From positions 1-48,508 of the forward strand of contig JAJIRX010000079.1 of assembly GCA_023853785.1 (NCBI GenBank): DNA of 48,508 bases, given 5' to 3'. The position numbers and the translations under genes are program-made. The notes under the pieces are model-generated. The model did not search any database. It saw only the letters and a program-made list of their open reading frames with translations, and was not told the DNA's origin. This DNA is from Psilocybe azurescens (Eukaryota; Basidiomycota; Agaricomycetes; Agaricales; Agrocybaceae). This document shows positions 1 to 10,843 of this stretch, piece by piece (the stretch's first letter is position 1; each line of letters opens with the position of its first letter).

Positions 1-3000
1 CTATAAGTTTATCCCAGAGCAGAGAATCAGTAGACTTCAAAACTCACATCATACTTGAGATTATATTATTAATAACAAGAATCAAAAAGGGACCCAGTTC
101 CAACCCTAAGGGCCACTTCTCTTCGGCATGAAAGATCTTATTCCTCGAAATTGGTCCAGAAATTCAAGGCAGCCAGCAGAGCAAAGCAATTGATGGGGAA
201 AGCGGTCAGGGATGACAGGTATGATCCTTGCACGGTCAGTAATAGGCCACATGCTTTATTGCTTGGTCAGGAAGGGGAAAATAATATGCTGAACTATACC
301 TATTATAATATGACAGGTCCGTAAGCAATCACAATTGAAGCCTCACTGCGAAAATCATACCAGATTCTGCTCCCACTTGGAATAACGGAACCAGATAGTG
401 CTGCTAGTGAATAAGCGAAGTTGGTGTCCATTTTTTAAATAATTGAATTGTGTACATGAAATTTGAGATGCCAATGCGGACTAATCCATGGGTCAGAGGT
501 GAGGATTAAGCATCAGGCAGCAATTACGGTGGCGCATCAAATACTCCGGCATGTTCCAGATTCCTTGTCCATATTGTGGAGCATTTGTGGGCGCTTATTA
601 TATAAGCCCCTATGACCTGTAGTTCAAGATACAGACATTGGAAACAGAATATGTCTATAAAATCAGATAACTAGATGCATTTGATATCTAAAGGAGCACA
701 ACCCGAACACAAGCCCCATTGAAACAGCTGTACGGGTACCAAGGCTAATTTCGACCTCGGATGAAGACGGTACACTCACACTCTCTATTATCTTTTAGCC
801 GAGGTAATAGGCAGTCTTAGCTCCGCTCAATTGTTTTTGAAGGCTGCTCGGCAACAATCATGCTGGTAATTGTTTCTCCCCAAGCTCATTATAAACCTCA
901 CATACCCTGGGTCTCAGGATTGTCACTCTCGCCTGACGGATATTGGCGCGAAAGTAATGGCCGTTGTTATAGTGCACCTACTGAAAGCTATCCAGAGTCA
1001 AATACCCACACTATGCGTAAGCAAGTACTACTTCCAGGATACTTCAAATGCGCGAGAAACTCGCCGACTAGCTGGGCCATATAAGCTCGAATACTATCCA
1101 ACCTCCAGGAGGGAGGCCAGGAGAGGTGGTGCTGCCCACATGGAGATCATTACTATTTGTAGAACCTGTGAGAGGTCAGATAGTGGCAACCATGGCGGCG
1201 ACAGACCGGGATTTGTAGCATTGGTGACGGGGTAATAGTATTTTGTACCTAATTAACAACGTGTGAGGACGTTCATAGCCTTGGCTGGATTCTTGTGTGA
1301 AGGCTTCTAATGGCTCAAGCTGTAGAACCAAGAAAAAGAGTCGGCGTTAGTGAAATTGAACATATAACTGACAGACAAAACAGGTCGAATATCTGCTATA
1401 GCAGTGTTGGTCAGGTATCAAAGTTGGCGTCGGGCTTGGGCTCGAGAATGACTAGGACGAAGTATCCTCAACCCGCAAAGAGCGGATTTCCCAAACCTAT
1501 AGGTATATCAAAATGCTCCACCTCGAGGGAACGTAAGCCTGCGAACAATCACTAAGACCGCGGAGAAATATATCGTTCTTGGCTTTCTGGACTATGCCTT
1601 CCAGATATCAGATTGTCCAATCAAAACGACGAGGCCAGTCATTGGAGATGCAGTGCTTCTCTGTGAAGACTTCAGCACAGAAACCTTTGCCACTAGTGGC
1701 ATCGTGGCCAGTTACAATGATCAGCGCTGGCCTGATTAGAATGTCATGATGTAGGTTCTTCGTTAAAACGCTAGACACTCAACAAAATGAACGACAGTTT
1801 ATGTCTGCGCGTATGATGGCTGAAGGCCTTTCTAACGTACACATAATCAGTCTGGATAAAATACAGGCCACTTATAATCCGACGACGAAGGAAAATTAGG
1901 ATCTGTCGATCCAACGGGGCATGCAGAAGCTCAAACGGCCTCCTGGCACCACTCAAAGTACCCATCTCTGTGACCCGACCAACGCAGCACAAAAGAGAAG
2001 AACTGGACAGAAAAACCTTAATTCTTCTGGGTCGATAAAGCGGCTAAGCTCCTGAAGCCTCGACGACTCTAGACTTGAGCTTGAATTCTCATGTCAAAGT
2101 GGAGTAACAACATAGAAAAACGTGCTTCAGTGCCACTGCCAGTGGTGCTTACTTGCACTCTGAGAGAAGCTGCATGGCTGTCCGATGGACACACCGTCGA
2201 CGACTTCATTTGACTCATGGACATCCTTTGTTCAACGATCACCAGGTGACGTCCCAGCAACGGGCCGTCTGCGTCAGCCTCAGCTTGCACATGGCCGCCG
2301 GTGCATAAGGGGACATGGTAAACGATATGTGTGTATTTTGGTCTTTTCGTATTGTCGTAATCTTGAGGGGGCAGGCATCGATCGAGAGTCAAAACGTAAA
2401 TGGCCTGCGTACCGCTAAGTCCTGACCGGGGCATTTGAAAACTTTACAGTAAGAAGTAAAACAAATGATACGTAGCTGCATAGGGAATGGGATCATGGGG
2501 GTGTGTTCTGTAGCTAGCGTGCTGACTGACTCAGAGGATTATCCTGGTGCACCGGTCACGAGAATCGGAGCGGCGAACAGAACAGCCCGAGTTCGAAACG
2601 ATTCTGACAAATTGCGATCCTTCAAGTTGAATAATTGAATGTCTGTCACGTACTGCAAGAAAAGCTGAAACTAGGGAGGAATCATAAACCCCAGAGAAAA
2701 TACCATTTTCCAAAGCAAGCCTGAGCGCTGAGTACTACTGAGCACTGCAGTAATTAATCATTGCAGAGACAAGTGCTCGGTAGTAGTAAAATCTAAAGTG
2801 TCGCCAGTAATAACTAAGAGTAAATTGCTCGAGCTCCGGGCAACGAGACATCGTCGCATCGCATCCTCTTCGCTCGAGAGAATTCCTCTTCAGAAAAACT
2901 CAGCGCTGATGGTGGCGGCACCGTGGGCGTGTGCACAGAACGAATCGAAGCTTCCTTCGCTTTCGCTCGCATCGTGTGCGTGCGCGTACGCAACGTAACA

Positions 3001-3748
3001 TGCAATAAATTATTGGTAGGCGCCACCAAGAAAAAATTAAAAGGAGATCCCGAAGCAGCCCGAAGGCACACTCACTGCCACTGGCGTGGAGCTCCACGAC
3101 GACGATTCGGGTAACAACAGAGGTTATCCGAAGCAAAGTGTCAAATGTGATGCGTATGTGAGTACTTGTGTTTGTGTCGAATTGAATTGGATTGTTACTT
3201 ACTTACGTTCGTCTGCAGTCTGATGCCACCCCGAGCCTGTTGGCGTTGACGTTTGGCATTGGCGTTGGTCCGGGGGGGTAAAAAAAAATCCGGCGCGTGG
3301 TGCTGCGCGTAGCTTTCTATTGCGAATTGAGATTGCTGGTGAACTCACCTCGCCGTCCAGTCGCCATTGACTTCAATTCAATAGTGCGCTCTTCTGCGAG
3401 AGTCCCCACTAGGCTTCCCGTCTGTGTCCGTAATCGACACTAGTGGGAACATGAAAAAGTTGGTGGCAGGAACGCCACGCCGCTCCGCGCGCTAAAGACC
3501 TGTAATCGTCGTGGCACAGCGCTTACGGGCTTCGTTAGCTGTACATACGTACTGTATGAGCATAAGCATACATAGCAAATAGCAGATAGCGGCTGGAATT
3601 ACGGGAGGCCGTTATGAGATAGTTCTGTTACCTGTGGTATTCAAGTTCAATAATAGTATTAATAGTAATAGATACTTTGAGTGTCTAGCTTCAAGTGCAA
3701 TAGGAGATCTAGAGAGAGAGATGATAGAAGAAGAGAAGAGAAGGTCTT

Positions 3749-3768
3749 GAGAGAGAGAGAGAGAGAGA
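3749..3768. repeat. (GA)n microsatellite
   Basis: Ten GA units in a row sit inside a longer purine-rich tract (about 3700-3820) on the + strand. No gene is evident around it. Confidence 0.9.
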
Positions 3769-4275
3769 AAAGAAGAGAACTTGAAGGAGGGGAAAGAAGG
3801 GCTAGGAGAGACGAAGGAGGGAAGTGTACTCACTAAGCATAGGTGCCATATATAGATGTTTCTCAGAGCGTGCGCCACCGTTCGGTCCAGTAATAATTTG
3901 AATACCAATAGGTGAGCATCCACATCCACTTTCTGCATGTCACGCCCCGAGGGTGTACACTGCAGAAGGAATCGAAAAAGTTGACAGGCAGAGTCCTAAG
4001 TCCTTGGCACAGCACAACACCACGCGTCGGCGGCCAGGGTCGACGGACGCAGTCGCGCTTCATATGCTTAATATGTGCCCCACCGGGTATCACCACTTGC
4101 GCTTCATATGCTTGCATATGTCCATGGTTATAAGCAATATTAAGGGGGCCTCAAAACGTGGAGGACCGCGAAAATCTGGAAAAACGCGTCCTGGAGCGCG
4201 TGTGTGCGTGCGCCGGAATGAAAACGCCCGTCGGCTTCGAATTCAGCTTGATGACTCGGAACGAATGCATAAGTT

Positions 4276-4296
4276 CTCGCTCGCTCGCTCGCTCGC
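4276..4296. repeat. (CTCG)n tetranucleotide repeat
   Basis: About five CTCG units in tandem lie in gene-free sequence. Confidence 0.9.
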
Positions 4297-4796
4297 ACGA
4301 CGGTCGCCCGTCGTGGTTGCACACGTGAATATCATTATCGACTCGGACACCGGCCGGTCCTCCCTCCTTCCCTTGAATTCCCTTCCACCTTGACCACAGG
4401 GGTGACGGCATTGTAATATTTGGTGCCTTGCGGAGATTGAATGCTTCCGTGGGGTACCCCCGGATACCTTGACGGCAGCCGTAATTGAATTAATGGAGTA
4501 TTTTAGGAAGAGTTCACGTGGAGTAGATTTAGGAAATGAGTCCGGATGGACAGACGGCGTTTGAACTTTGAGATGGGGAAGGAGAGGAGAGGAGAGAGTC
4601 TGGGTCAGCAATGCATCAGTACTTCAATAGCAAATGAACTTGGATTAGTTGGATTGTTGGGAACGATGATAGATGTTCATCGACATCATCGAAAAGGTTG
4701 GGATGATGATGATGTTGTTTTGATTGTGTTGCAACTGGTTAGTGGCAAGTCATAATTACGGTACTTGGGTAGACTAGTCCTCAAACCGATTTCCAA

Positions 4797-4911
4797 GTCA
4801 CTTTGCCGGAGTGGTTAACGGGATCGCCTGCTATATAAGCTAGTCTTGACTGGCGAGTGTTCCATCAGCGGTTGGGCTTTGCCCGCGAGTGTTCGAATCG
4901 CTCAGGTGACG
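4797..4911 (+). tRNA. tRNA-Ser(GCU), with intron
   Basis: The acceptor stem GTCACTT (4797-4803) pairs with AGGTGAC (4904-4910), followed by discriminator G at 4911. The D stem CCG/CGG is intact. The anticodon stem ATCGC (4823-4827) pairs with GCGGT (4868-4872), and the anticodon GCT is at 4830-4832. A 33-nt intron (4834-4866) sits between positions 37 and 38, the canonical eukaryotic site. It contains AGC, which can pair with the anticodon. The variable arm is the long type-II hairpin GGGC-TTT-GCCC expected of tRNA-Ser. The T arm is GAGTG-TTCGAAT-CGCTC. A short T run (CTTTTT) directly after the gene is a plausible RNA polymerase III terminator. It decodes AGC/AGU serine codons. Confidence 0.93.
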
Positions 4912-4993
4912 CTTTTTGGTGGTATTTGTTAGATTTCGTCAATCTTTTCTGTGATGTGTGTGCGTGGCTGGTGGATTTGAAAGGTTGAGCGCG

Positions 4994-5112
4994 GTCACTT
5001 TGCGGGAGTGGTTAACGGGATCGCCTGCTACATGAGCTATGTTTCTGACTTGCAAGGGTGCTGGATTAGCGGTTGGGCTTTGCCCGCGAGTGTTCGAATC
5101 GCTCAGGTGACG
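4994..5112 (+). tRNA. tRNA-Ser(GCU), second tandem copy, with intron
   Basis: This copy has the same acceptor stem, anticodon GCT (5027-5029), variable arm and T arm as the copy 197 nt upstream. Its intron is different: 37 nt, 5031-5067, also placed after position 37 and also containing AGC complementary to the anticodon. The D stem reads CGG against CGG, so its middle pair is a G.G mismatch, whereas the first copy has a perfect stem. The following T run (GATTTT) is weaker. It may be functional or an early-decaying duplicate. Confidence 0.88.
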
Positions 5113-5144
5113 GATTTTGGCTTTTGTGTGGATGTGGGTTTTGT

Positions 5145-5152
5145 TATAAATA
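5145..5152 (+). promoter_or_regulatory. TATA box of the phosphodiesterase gene
   Basis: A TATAAATA sequence lies 268 nt upstream of the first ATG (5420). It is followed by a pyrimidine-rich leader without any ATG, consistent with a TATA-driven transcript whose first ATG is 5420. Confidence 0.5.
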
Positions 5153-5419
5153 TGTATTCATCGGTTGCCGGGGTCTTGTTTAAATAGGGACGCACGCTAC
5201 GGCCACGAGAGAGTTGAGCCGTTCTTGGCAGAAACAGATCTCTTTTTCGTACCTTGTCTTTCCCAGCTCAACCTTACCGATCTTATCCCTTTTCACTTTG
5301 CTTTTTCTTTTCTTCTCCTCACTGACCTACTCTACTATCTTTCTCCATCACTTCCCCATACTCCCAGGCTATACACACAACGAGCTCGAGCGCCGTCGTC
5401 GATCCACATATCCCACCCA

Positions 5420-8247
5420 ATGTGCCGTGCGATCAGGCTCCCTCCTCCATCGAGATCCATGCGTACCCTCGCGACTGGCGCCGCAGAAGCGCCGATGTAG
5501 GCGGCCTCCACCTCGCCCTCGCCGCTGCTGGTGCTGGTGATACCCCTTCTGCCACCGCCGATGACCTCAGCGACCCCACTGCGGACAGGGAGTCTTGGGA
5601 TCAGGACCAGTCTACTCTCGGCGGCCAGGGCCAGGGATGGATGGGAGGAGACCCGGGGATGTCGAGTCAGTGTTCTCTCTTCATTTATTTCGACCTGCTT
5701 TTACCCCCGATATTCATGTGCTTACTATATAGGACTATGTACGCTGAGCTACTCAGCGACATGTACACCAGACTATGATTTCGGTGAACGATAACAGCCT
5801 CCATTCGTGCGTAATTCTTTCTCTCCGACCAAGTCGTTGTGCTAATTCTACACCGCACCATCAGCCTTCCCCCAAGGGTATCCGACTCCAAGCGCACGAA
5901 GCTTATTTGGGCCCTCGACCGATGGCACTTTGAACCCCATCTCCTGGAAGAGGAGGAGGTTCTCGCTTGCACACTTCTGCTTTTGAGGCGCTCTTCCGCG
6001 TCGAGGGGATGCAAGAGACGATTTCCATCTCTATGCGTGAGTACCACCCCTCCCTCCTTCTCGCCCTCTCTTTCCTTCTTCCCCGCACATCATGATCGTC
6101 TGCAACGCCCAACAGCGCCAAAAACTAAAATACTATCCCAATTATAGAGCAAATCACAGCCTTTATCCACCATCTTCGGCGGATCTACCGGCTTGAGAAC
6201 AGCTATCACAACTTCGAGCACGCTTTGGACGTCCTGCAAGCGACACAATCGTACTTGAAGTCCGCCGGCGTCGTGCCCCCGCCCTCCTTCCTCTTCGAGC
6301 CGGCGGAACGGCGCTGGAGTATGAAGAAGAAATTTAATAGCGGGAGTCTGATTGCGACGCTCGGGCTGAGAGAGCTGTTTGTGCTGTATCTGGCAGCGAT
6401 TGGGCATGATGTGGGACACCCGGGGTTTAATAACCACTTTATGGTGCGTTCTTGGGTTTGACTTTATGCCTAGGGAGGGATAGACGCTGGAAGCTGATTG
6501 TGGATTTTGTATTCATCCTCCACTCCCCCGTTCCTCCTTTCTCTCCCTATCAACCGCACAACAACAGAAAACGCACAAGCCCCCCCTCACTAAAATATAC
6601 CCCGGTTCCGCACTGGAACAGATGCACCTGCAGCTGCTCTTGCGGGTGATGCGCGCGCACGGGCTCGGCGTGCTCCTCGACGACCCGGCGCACGGCGGCC
6701 ACCTCCGCAAGCTGCTCGTGCAGAGCGTGCTCGCGACGGACATGGGCGTGCACGATGCGTTCATGGAGACGCTGCGAACGGTGGTCGAGGGCGGGAAAGG
6801 CGCGCTGTGCACGAGACAGGTCGTGATGTGTCAGGCGATTCTGAAGAATGCGGACATCAGCAACCCTGTGAGTTGGGGTCGTTTCTTTCGCATCGGTTGA
6901 TCCATTTTTTGTTATTTGTTTATTTACCGTGCTATAAAATCCCCCCCGCAGACCCGCCCGTTCCTCGTGTCCAGACACTGGGCGACCGCGCTTTCGCTCG
7001 AATGGTCCGCGCAGGCCTCGCTCGAGTCCTCGTACCAGCTCCAGCCGACCGTCACGCCGTCCTCCTCCCCGCTCGACGAGGCGTCCTCCCAGATCTTCTT
7101 CATCACCCGCTTCGCGCGGCCGCTGCTCGAGCTCACGGAGCGCGCGGTGCCCGAGATGAGGATGTACGTCACGCATTGCAGGGAAGAATCTGCGGGAGTG
7201 GATGGGGAAGAAGCGGGGGCTGCTGGGGGAGCGGGAGAGGCGGGAGGCGGAGGGGGAGCGGGGAGCGTGAGTGCGAGCGCGGCGTCGTCGGTCCCGTCCA
7301 CGCCTGGGACGGCGTCGGTTGTGCCTATTTCACTGCAGGCGGCGGTGGCGGCGGCGACCGCGGCAGCGGGGACGGGCCCAGGAACAGGGACGACCCCGAC
7401 GCCCACACCGGTGCCGAGTTCGCCGCGCCAGATCCAGGGGTACCACTCCGCCTTCCCATTGACCCTGCCCACACATCAACCGCCGCCGCCGCCACTTATG
7501 TTCCCCACCTCCTCCGCCTACTCGTCGTCCTCGTCGTCGTCCTCTTCTTCATCGGAGAAGGCGCATTCTTTGACCAGAACGCACTCACGAGCGCGCTTGA
7601 ATGGGCAGCAGGACGATGTCGTCCCGCCGGACTCGCCCTCCCTCTCAGCCTCCGCCTCGGATGACGCTGAATCCGGGTTCTCGCCTGTGTCTGAGACGTC
7701 TGGGTCGAGCTCACAGGTTCATGGGACTTTGGGTCTGCACCGGTACCCCTCTATTTCATCCACCGCCTCCCATCCCAATGGACTGGCCATGGGGACCAAG
7801 CCGCCGCCGCACGCCGCTGCGATCAGGGCGGCGAGCAAGGTGGGCTCGTTGCGGAAGAAGAGCCAGACGAATTTAAGGTTCGGGTTCGGGTTTGGCGGTG
7901 GGGGTGGGGGTGGGGGCCACGAGAGTGGGGTGTCTGTGGTTGAAAGGCCTGGGGCAGGAGGCGGAGGCGGAGGAGGAGGAGGGAGGAAGGGCGCGCGCAA
8001 CTCGTGGTGCGCGAGCTCGGGCTTGGGGCTGGCTGGGTTGTTCCAGTCGCAGCAGACGAATGGCGCCAAAGGCGCCAAAGCGAATGGGACGACGACGACG
8101 ACGACGGCTGCCACCAATGGCAGCGGCGGGCCGAACCCGCCTCCGGCATCTGCGCCTCCGAATGTTCATGGCAATGGCGTTAAGCCTCAGCCGACTGCGA
8201 CGGTGACTACGTTTTTAAGGCCTATCAAGCTGCCAGTCTCGCCGTAG
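5420..8247 (+). CDS. 3',5'-cyclic nucleotide phosphodiesterase (class I, PDEase_I/HD fold)
   Basis: Hydrolyses cAMP (and/or cGMP) to the 5' monophosphate and so dampens PKA signalling. Six exons are inferred: 5420-5669, 5733-5806, 5865-6036, 6148-6443, 6568-6867, 6952-8247, about 796 aa. The catalytic core spans about residues 120-450. It shows YHNFEH near 186, the metal-binding signature HDVGHPGFNN near 253-262, and NADISNP with the conserved Asp near 361. These are diagnostic of class I PDEs. The C-terminal ~340 residues are low-complexity (Gly, Ser, Ala, Pro, Thr), unlike compact PDEs. Three one-base gaps are needed: near 5440-5442, 5768-5769, and 5981-5984, where the frame leaves the conserved LLFEALFR stretch. 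Start is the first ATG after a leader with no ATG. The N-terminal ~80 residues are the least certain part. Confidence 0.85.
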
Positions 8248-10843
8248 ATTGTTTGATTTTGACTCCAACATAGATTTATTGCATCAACCGACGACAGCTA
8301 TGCCGTGGCCGATATACATTGGGCGTACATCGAACTCAAAACATTAAACATCAAACTTTTTTTTTCGTCAATCTCTTTCTTCTACCTCTACCTCTTTCTC
8401 TCTCTCTTTTCTTTACGTTTCTTCTTTCGCTGAGGTCTTTTACTTCGACGCCGTTCTTCCTTCCTTCCATCCTCTCACCCACCCAATCCAACTATCCTAT
8501 CCTATCTCTCCTTCCATCGCTCCATACTTTTTTTTCTATTTTAGGATCTGCGATCTGCGACTTGGGCTTGGGCTTGTATTCGAGGAGGGCAAAGGGAAAG
8601 GGGCCTTGCATGCATGCGTATGTGGCGTAGGCGTAGGCAAGTTCACCATTTTTGGTGTGGGTGTGGGTATTTTGCCGGTGTGGGTCTTCCTGCTGCGAGT
8701 GCTGCGAGCGGGGCAGGCAGGCGTGTCAGCTGCTTTGGGGCTCCACGCTGGTGGCTGCTGGGTGTGGGCTATTGTGCTGTGTGCGGATTTCCGGAGGGCC
8801 TTGGGCTTGCTTGGCCCTGCATGTGGTTTTTGAAATTTCCCTGTGGAACCGAGGCGGCTGCAGTTGCAGTTGCAATTGTAGTTGGGTCAACCGACCGATT
8901 GACCTACCAACATGCTCACGTCGGACGTCTTCCTTTCGCTTCGAGAGTCGATTTGGATCCTGGGTGCTTTTTTCTCGGACCGCGTGTGGATAAATGAAGA
9001 GGATACACGAGACGCGGGAAGCAGAAGGCGGGAATTGCCAGCCAAACGAAACTGTCAACGATCAACGGTCATGGTGCATTTATGGTTTTCACACACACGC
9101 ATTCATACCCCAGCATTCAGCACTCGCGACTCAGCACCCACACCCACGCTCACGCTCATGTCCACGGGCACACTCGCGGGTTGCTTGGGCGTATAGCTGT
9201 CACTCGAAGGCAGGCACACCGCATGGAACAGCAGCTCTATGAATAACAGACAGGACGAGACTTCGGACATCAGTGGCGGTGGTTTTTCATTATACGGGTT
9301 TCTCCAGAGTGGAACCCCTGAATCCCCTGCTCCTGTTCCTGCTCTTGCTCGCACCCTATCCCTTGCCTTAGGCTGTCACACGACCACATTCACCGTGCCT
9401 GCAGCATTTCGTGTTCGTGTTCGTGCCCGTTCTTCTGTGCATATCTCAAGCACGACCGAACTATCATCACCGCAAATATATTTCACTGGAACTCATCATC
9501 CCATTCGAAACTCACCCCAGGCAATCCACCCAGCCCATGCCCATTTTCTCCACATCATCAGAAATCCGACATGCATGACAGTTGATCAATTGTGCGTACG
9601 AAGGATATACCCTTTTTCTTTTCTTTTTCTTTTCTTGGGCCCTAGAGCCGTACGTTTCACTTTCCGAACTCCTCTTCCTCTTCCAGCCTCAGCTCTATGG
9701 TTCTGCCAGCAACTCCTTTCTTTGCAATCGCATGACATCTTATACAATGCATCTCTACAACCTATGCCTCTCCATCAAACCCATGCCTTCTCTTCCTCTA
9801 TCAGACTGAGACTTAGGAGCCTCTCTTTGGCAAATCGCCGTCATATATGTCGACAAAACACGCATCATGCACTGTCTAGCATCCCAAGTCAGCATCGCAA
9901 CAAACATCAACACATTAACATTCCCTTCAAAAACGTATTTCTCTCCTCTCCTCTCCTCTTCTCGTCGCCCTGCCTGCTTGCATTCACTGCATATTTTCAG
10001 TATTCAGTTACTGGACTGACCCCCCCTTGGATTTTTTCTTTCTACGCATCAGCATCATCTCTCTGTGTCTTTGGCCTTTGTCAGTTCTTTTTGATACCAC
10101 CCCAAAATACCGTCTGTGACCGTTTCGTTCGTTCTCTCTTCCATTTTCTCTCCTCAAGTTTCTCTCATCTGCGTTAGTTACATGTAGTTATGTACTAGTT
10201 ACTATAAAACTCCCCTCCGCCCTCCCCTACCTCTCCTCCCGATTCCCAGTTTCCGAGCCTTCGAGCGCTCGTCATGTATCATTTTTTGTTTTGTTTCTGA
10301 TTATCTCTTTCCCAAAGTATCGGTACCTTTCTGCTATCTTTATCTGACTGTCGCAAACTTTGATTTGAGTGTATTCATATACCTATTCGATGTTATGTTC
10401 TAAAAGCTGTTATTACCTCATGCCACGGACGATCTGAAGAAAACACAGTGAATGGGTATATGAGAATTAGGCAAAGGAGTGGTATTGTTTGTGTATTTAA
10501 TGGCACAAAATAATCTGCGTAGACAAAAAGAGAAACGACATGAAGAAAAAAGAAAGAATCAAGCTTCAAACATGGAATCGTAGGCGTACCTTGGTAATGG
10601 AAGAAAGGAAAAAAGATGAAAGAGTGTAGATATGTAATCGAATCGTCCAAACAATACAAAAGCTAAAGTAATCGAGGAACAATCGCAACTAGTTGGAATC
10701 AAACATAAAAAGCATAAAAGAAGTGTCGAGAACAGAAAAGGGAATCGATAATGGCATATTGGTATTTACTGAGAAAAATGACGATAGCTGATAAAGCGGA
10801 GGGAATAAAATGCAGACGAACCAAATCACTGCAAAAGGGGATA
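8248..10843. other. 2.6-kb interval between convergent genes
   Basis: This holds the 3' ends of the phosphodiesterase (+) and the cortical anchor gene (-). From about 8340 to 10300 the + strand is strongly pyrimidine-rich (TTTCTCTCC-type tracts). A 312-codon frame at 9239-10177 exists on +, but its composition follows the pyrimidine bias and shows no domain. A long 3' UTR or non-coding transcript is possible. I see no supported gene. Confidence 0.5.

Larger units (their letters stand above)
1..4796. other. Gene-poor left flank, no supported gene
   Basis: No reading frame here has recognisable family motifs, and none is joined to another by convincing splice sites. The longest frames (121 codons at 870-1235 on + and at 2069-2434 on -) have atypical composition and overlap other frames. 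A TATA-like tract lies near 597-603. A 42-residue minus-strand frame starts at 431, but nothing supports it as a gene. From about 3100 to 4750 the DNA is a mixture of GC-rich and purine-rich low-complexity sequence, including two microsatellites. The right part probably holds upstream sequence of the tRNA genes. Confidence 0.5.

Noticed and set aside
870..1235. 121-codon frame on + near the left edge
   Set aside because: No true ATG at its start, no family motif, overlaps another frame; not enough to call a gene or a relic.
9239..10177. 312-codon open frame on +
   Set aside because: It follows the local pyrimidine bias (Ser, Leu, Phe, Pro, His), has no domain, no splice context and no clear promoter, and lies between the 3' ends of two convergent genes.
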